NCBI GenBank assembly: GCA_036675815.1
Contig: JAKFEE010000022.1
Location: forward strand, 208,208-272,207
From: JAKFEE01 sp036675815
GTDB taxonomy: Bacteria; Pseudomonadota; Alphaproteobacteria; Rhodospirillales; Magnetospirillaceae
DNA: 64,000 nucleotides
Direction: 5' to 3'
In this document: positions 61,048 through 64,000 of the stretch, piece after piece
Numbering within the stretch: the first letter of the stretch is position 1
Layout: the number at the start of each line of letters is the position of its first letter
Position numbers and translations under genes: made by a program
The notes under the pieces: model-generated
Database searches by the model: none
Told to the model about the DNA's origin: nothing
The model's input: the letters and a program-made list of their open reading frames with translations, nothing else

Positions 61048-61842
61048 GTGGTGGGGGCAAGGCGACGCTTGGTAGCGGCATTGACGGGTGCGCTTGTCGT
61101 CTCCGGGCTGGCAGCGTTTCCGGCTCGGGCCCGCAATGTCCCCGATCCCTGCGGAGCGGAGACCCGTCGCCAGGAGCGCATCCTTGGCATCCCCGACGGG
61201 TTGCTCACCGCCATTTCGCTGGTCGAATCCGGACGCTTCGACAAGCTCAGCCGGGCAAGTATTGCCTGGCCGTGGACGGTCATGGCCGAGGGCAAGGGGC
61301 GCTTTCTGCCGAGCAAGGCCGCCGCCATCGCCGAAGTTGCGGCGTTACAGGCGCGCGGTGTGCGCAACATCGACGTGGGCTGCATGCAGATAAACCTGCA
61401 GGCCCACCGCGACGCCTTTCCCAATCTGGCGACCGCCTTCGATCCGCGCGCCAATGTCGGCTACGCCGCAACATTCCTGACCGGGCTGCATCGGGAGACC
61501 GGCTCGTGGGCGCGCGCCGGCACCCACTACCACAGCCGCACCCCGCACCTCGCCGCGGCCTACCGCGTCAAGCTGGCCATGGCCTGGAACCGCATCCAAG
61601 ACGGTGCGATGCCCCGCGTCGCCGATATCGGCCGGGAGGCGCCGGGGGGATTGGCCCGCGGCCCCGGTACCGTCCGGCCATTCTTTCCGGCGTCAGCAGT
61701 AGCGCGACGGGCCGAGGCGACCGCGGCGACCGCCGCCAAACGCGCCGCGGCCAAGCGAACCGCCGATGCCTGGCGAGCGGAAAAGCTGGCCGAATATCAC
61801 CTGCGGAAGGTCAAGCCGGGAGCCATTCCCGCGCCGCCGTGA
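61048..61842 (+). CDS. SLT-domain lytic transglycosylase
   Basis: A 264-residue exported protein; GTG at 61048, with another GTG 3 nt downstream. The signal peptide ends FPARA-RN. The Slt domain has LLTAISLVESGRFD with the catalytic Glu, VGCMQINLQAH and VGYAATFLTGL. The C-terminal 50 residues are an Ala/Lys/Arg-rich helix. It would cleave peptidoglycan glycan strands, possibly for assembly of an envelope structure. Confidence 0.88.
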   Translation: MVGARRRLVAALTGALVVSGLAAFPARARNVPDPCGAETRRQERILGIPDGLLTAISLVESGRFDKLSRASIAWPWTVMAEGKGRFLPSKAAAIAEVAALQARGVRNIDVGCMQINLQAHRDAFPNLATAFDPRANVGYAATFLTGLHRETGSWARAGTHYHSRTPHLAAAYRVKLAMAWNRIQDGAMPRVADIGREAPGGLARGPGTVRPFFPASAVARRAEATAATAAKRAAAKRTADAWRAEKLAEYHLRKVKPGAIPAPP

Positions 61843-61906
61843 AAAGCGCTTCCCTCGCGGTCGACGCCCCGCCAAACTGCCGGACCGCCAACCAAGGGAG
61901 CCATGG

Positions 61907-62518
61907 ATGCCATTCTATGCTATCGACGGGCTGGTTCCCGTCGTCGACCCCACCGCTTTCGTGCACCCGACAGCCGTGCTCATCGGCGACGTCTTGGTCG
62001 GGCCGGGCTGCTATATCGGCCCCGGCGCCTCGCTGCGCGGCGATTTCGGCCGCCTCGTCCTGGGCGCGGGCGCCAATCTCCAGGACAACTGCGTCATGCA
62101 TGGCTTTCCCGGTACCGATACGGTGATCGAGGAAAACGGACATGTGGGCCATGGTGCGGTACTGCACTGCTGCACCATCCGCCGCAACGCCATGGTCGGC
62201 ATGAACGCCGTCGTCAACGACGGCGCGGTGGTCGGCGAGTCGGCGATCATAGCGGCGATGGCCTTCGTCAAGGCCGGGTTCCAGGTGCCGCCGCGCAGCC
62301 TGGCCGGCGGCATTCCCGCCAAGGTGATGCGCGAACTCACCCAGCAGGAGCTGGACTGGAAAGTGATGGCCACGGCGCAGTACCATCGCCTGACCGAGCG
62401 CTGCCGACGCAGCCTGGTCGCCTGCGAGCCCTTGCCCGCCGCCGAGCCCGGCCGCGCCGGCTTGCGCCCGGCCGACATCGAGCCGCTGCACGTGGTCAAA
62501 GCCAGGGGCGAAGACTGA
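61907..62518 (+). CDS. paaY: PaaY-like gamma-carbonic-anhydrase-fold hexapeptide protein
   Basis: A 203-residue left-handed beta-helix protein. I chose the ATG at 61907 with AGGGAG 8 nt upstream. The start MPFYAIDGLVPVVDPTAFVH and the segments LRGDFGRLVLGAGANLQDNC, VMHGFPGTDTV and RRNAMVGMNAVVNDGAVVG are very close to E. coli PaaY. Metal-binding His residues are in MHGF and GHVGHGAVLH. PaaY is a thioesterase that removes dead-end CoA esters in the phenylacetate pathway; the related CaiE works in carnitine metabolism. No other paa gene adjoins it here. Confidence 0.85.
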   Translation: MPFYAIDGLVPVVDPTAFVHPTAVLIGDVLVGPGCYIGPGASLRGDFGRLVLGAGANLQDNCVMHGFPGTDTVIEENGHVGHGAVLHCCTIRRNAMVGMNAVVNDGAVVGESAIIAAMAFVKAGFQVPPRSLAGGIPAKVMRELTQQELDWKVMATAQYHRLTERCRRSLVACEPLPAAEPGRAGLRPADIEPLHVVKARGED

Positions 62519-62620
62519 GACCAAACACGACCCTTCGCGTTACTTCGAGAGCACCTTTGCCGCGGAGCACCCGTTGCGCGTATGACATGGCAGTCGAGGG
62601 CCACACCAAGGGACGAATCC

Positions 62621-63103
62621 ATGCGCAACGCCGTCCTGTCCTTATCGATACTGGCCGTCGCCGCGGCCGGGCCGGCACTGTCCCAGGACGCCGCCCCGAT
62701 CGGCTACCCCGACGGCTATCGGGCTTGGCACCACATCAAGTCCATGGTGATCCAGCCCGGTCATCCGCTGTTCGATCCGTTCGGCGGCCTCCACCATATC
62801 TATGCCAATGATGCGGCCCGCGCCGGTCTGGAGAGCGGCAACTATGCGAACGGGGCGATCTTCGTCTTCGATCTGCTGGAGGCCAAAGCCGCCGACAACG
62901 CGGTGACCGAGGGGCCGCGCAAACTTCTCGGCGTCATGCAGAAGGACACCGGGCGATTCGCGGCGACCGGCGGTTGGGGCTTCGAAGCTTTCGCCGGCGA
63001 CAGCCGCGACAAGCGCCTGGTCACCGACGGCGGAAAGTCCTGCTTCGCTTGTCATGAGCAGCGCAAGCAGCAGGACTATGTGTTCGCAACCTGGCGCGAG
63101 TGA
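62621..63103 (+). CDS. Cytochrome P460-family protein
   Basis: A 160-residue periplasmic haem protein; the ATG at 62621 has AAGGGA upstream and gives a signal peptide ending ALSQ-DAA. The P460 fold is indicated by YPDGYRAWHHIKSMVI, HHIYAND and GGWGFEAF. The haem motif CFACH is near the C-terminus, with a Lys-containing FxxD-K region upstream. Some family members oxidise hydroxylamine or bind NO; others are cytochrome c'-beta-like. Confidence 0.88.
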   Translation: MRNAVLSLSILAVAAAGPALSQDAAPIGYPDGYRAWHHIKSMVIQPGHPLFDPFGGLHHIYANDAARAGLESGNYANGAIFVFDLLEAKAADNAVTEGPRKLLGVMQKDTGRFAATGGWGFEAFAGDSRDKRLVTDGGKSCFACHEQRKQQDYVFATWRE

Positions 63104-63134
63104 CCAAGCTTGCTCTTGGAGCGCGGAGTTCCAG

Positions 63135-63809
63135 TCACATCACCCGCAGCAGATTGACCCGCATCGGCTGGTCGAAGGTTCGGCCATCCGGGCCGTCCGT
63201 GCCGAGTTCGACGAACATTCGCCGTAGTTCCGCATCCTTGGTCGCGAAGATCTGCTCGCGCTCGGCGTTGGCCGAGATGATGCGCTCGCGGAAGGCCTCG
63301 AAATCCCGATGACGGATCGTATGGACGTAGGTAATCTCGCGGACCGGGGTGAAGCCAACCGCCCGCCGCACCACCTCGTAGGCGTGGGCGCGGACCGCCG
63401 TCTCGTCGTCGACCGGCCTGACCAGCTCGAAATACGGTCCGGCGGCCACCGGCTCGGAGACGTAGAGCAGGCCGTCGGGCGTGAGCACGCGCGCCGCCTC
63501 GGCTAGCGCCTGTTTCTGCGCGGCCACCGGCACATGGTGCAGGCTGTTGAAGAATACGACGATGTCAGCGCTGGCGTCCGCCGCCGGCATGTGCTCGGCA
63601 ACGCCGGCGACGAAGGCCTCGTCGGCCACTCTCCTGGCGGCGCGCGCCTTTGCAAGCTGGCGCGGACTGCACTCGATGCCGATGACACGGGCGCCATGCT
63701 CGGCCATCAGCCGGCTCAGCGCACCGTCGCCACTGCCCACGTCGATGACACGCTTGCCGGCGAGATCCAATATCTCCAGCAGCACGTCACTGTTGCGCTT
63801 GCGCATCAT
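63135..63809 (-). CDS. SAM-dependent methyltransferase (class I)
   Basis: About 224 residues; starts at tandem ATGs 63809/63806 with GGAGGTGG upstream. The SAM motif is VIDVGSGDGALSRLMAEHG, with acidic IGIECSPRQL as motif II and VVFFNSLHHVP as motif III. The rest is Methyltransf_11-like. The substrate is unknown. It is convergent with the cytochrome P460 gene. Confidence 0.88.
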   Translation of the reverse strand: MMRKRNSDVLLEILDLAGKRVIDVGSGDGALSRLMAEHGARVIGIECSPRQLAKARAARRVADEAFVAGVAEHMPAADASADIVVFFNSLHHVPVAAQKQALAEAARVLTPDGLLYVSEPVAAGPYFELVRPVDDETAVRAHAYEVVRRAVGFTPVREITYVHTIRHRDFEAFRERIISANAEREQIFATKDAELRRMFVELGTDGPDGRTFDQPMRVNLLRVM

Positions 63810-63959
63810 GGCACCACCTCCTCGCCTGTCGGTGATAGACCGCATCGCGAGCGCTGTCCATAACCACCCGAAGGCCCCCAGGGCTCCGAACTCAGGTTAA
63901 CGCGGTTTACGGCTTGCCACGGCCGTGATTCTCTGCGTCGCCCAGATCGGAGAAGCCCC

Positions 63960-64000
63960 ATGCCCGCGATTGCCGCAGCCTTCGGCGAGAAGTCACGCCT
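63960..64000 (+). CDS. Possible gene start cut by right edge
   Basis: An ATG at 63960 preceded by GGAGAAG at good spacing opens a frame (MPAIAAAFGEKSR) that runs off the window. Too short to identify. Confidence 0.35.
   Translation, partial: MPAIAAAFGEKSR

Overview
The window is high-GC chromosomal DNA from an alphaproteobacterium, most likely of the Rhodospirillales type. This is inferred from the gene families, from the tmk-holB-metG-tatD-MBL housekeeping run and from GC-rich codon use; no 16S gene is present. It carries two complete tRNA genes, tRNA-Ser(UGA) and tRNA-Val(GAC), a probable tRNA-Ser remnant, about 50 protein genes, and no CRISPR array or insertion sequence that I can recognise.

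Region by region: 1-9.2 kb has a DsbA/FrnE-like fragment, an RND efflux pair behind a TetR-type palindrome, an MprF-like membrane protein, a cytochrome c, a small zinc-ribbon protein and a hemerythrin. 9.4-10.7 kb is a lower-GC patch with an abortive-infection-type gene whose C-terminal end is frameshifted, next to tRNA-Ser and a 5'-half tRNA-Ser remnant. 10.8-19.6 kb is a housekeeping block: lytic transglycosylase, RlpA, D,D-carboxypeptidase, tmk, holB, metG, tatD, an MBL hydrolase and MgtC. 19.7-23 kb holds small envelope proteins and mazG. 23-28.9 kb has a LivF ATPase, a LivK-type binding protein, a PaaA-like diiron protein, a PaaX regulator and an FprA-like reductase. 28.9-34 kb has an L,D-transpeptidase, a DUF882 protein, an asparagine synthetase and an epimerase.

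The centrepiece is 34-56.7 kb. A long leftward run encodes DUF1329, DUF1302, an MMPL/RND protein, a YCF48-like protein, an aldehyde dehydrogenase, then quinohemoprotein amine dehydrogenase and its maturation proteins (qhpA, D, C, B, F, E). A CcmF-like membrane protein and two peptidase-U32 proteins resembling UbiV and UbiU follow, with ORF overlaps of 4, 8, 4 and 26 nt from qhpF onward. A FIST-histidine kinase-receiver protein lies just downstream and a LuxR-type response regulator is divergent at the upstream end. QhpC keeps every residue that forms the thioether crosslinks and the CTQ cofactor in characterised enzymes. The flavin monooxygenase QhpG, which hydroxylates the tryptophan in the known pathway, is absent from the cluster. 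The U32 pair sits in its place, and the characterised UbiU/UbiV pair is an O2-independent hydroxylase. The main hypothesis is an O2-independent route to the tryptophylquinone cofactor.

The proposed joint function is as follows. DUF1329/DUF1302/RND/YCF48 form an envelope module of uncertain role. QHNDH oxidises a primary amine in the periplasm to an aldehyde. The aldehyde dehydrogenase, which resembles phenylacetaldehyde dehydrogenases, makes the acid. PaaX, PaaA-like and PaaY-like genes elsewhere in the window make a phenylethylamine/phenylacetate theme possible but unproven.

56.7-64 kb carries a sulfite dehydrogenase pair (SorAB type), tRNA-Val, N-formylglutamate amidohydrolase, a GNAT acetyltransferase, a lytic transglycosylase, a PaaY-like hexapeptide protein, a cytochrome P460 and a methyltransferase.
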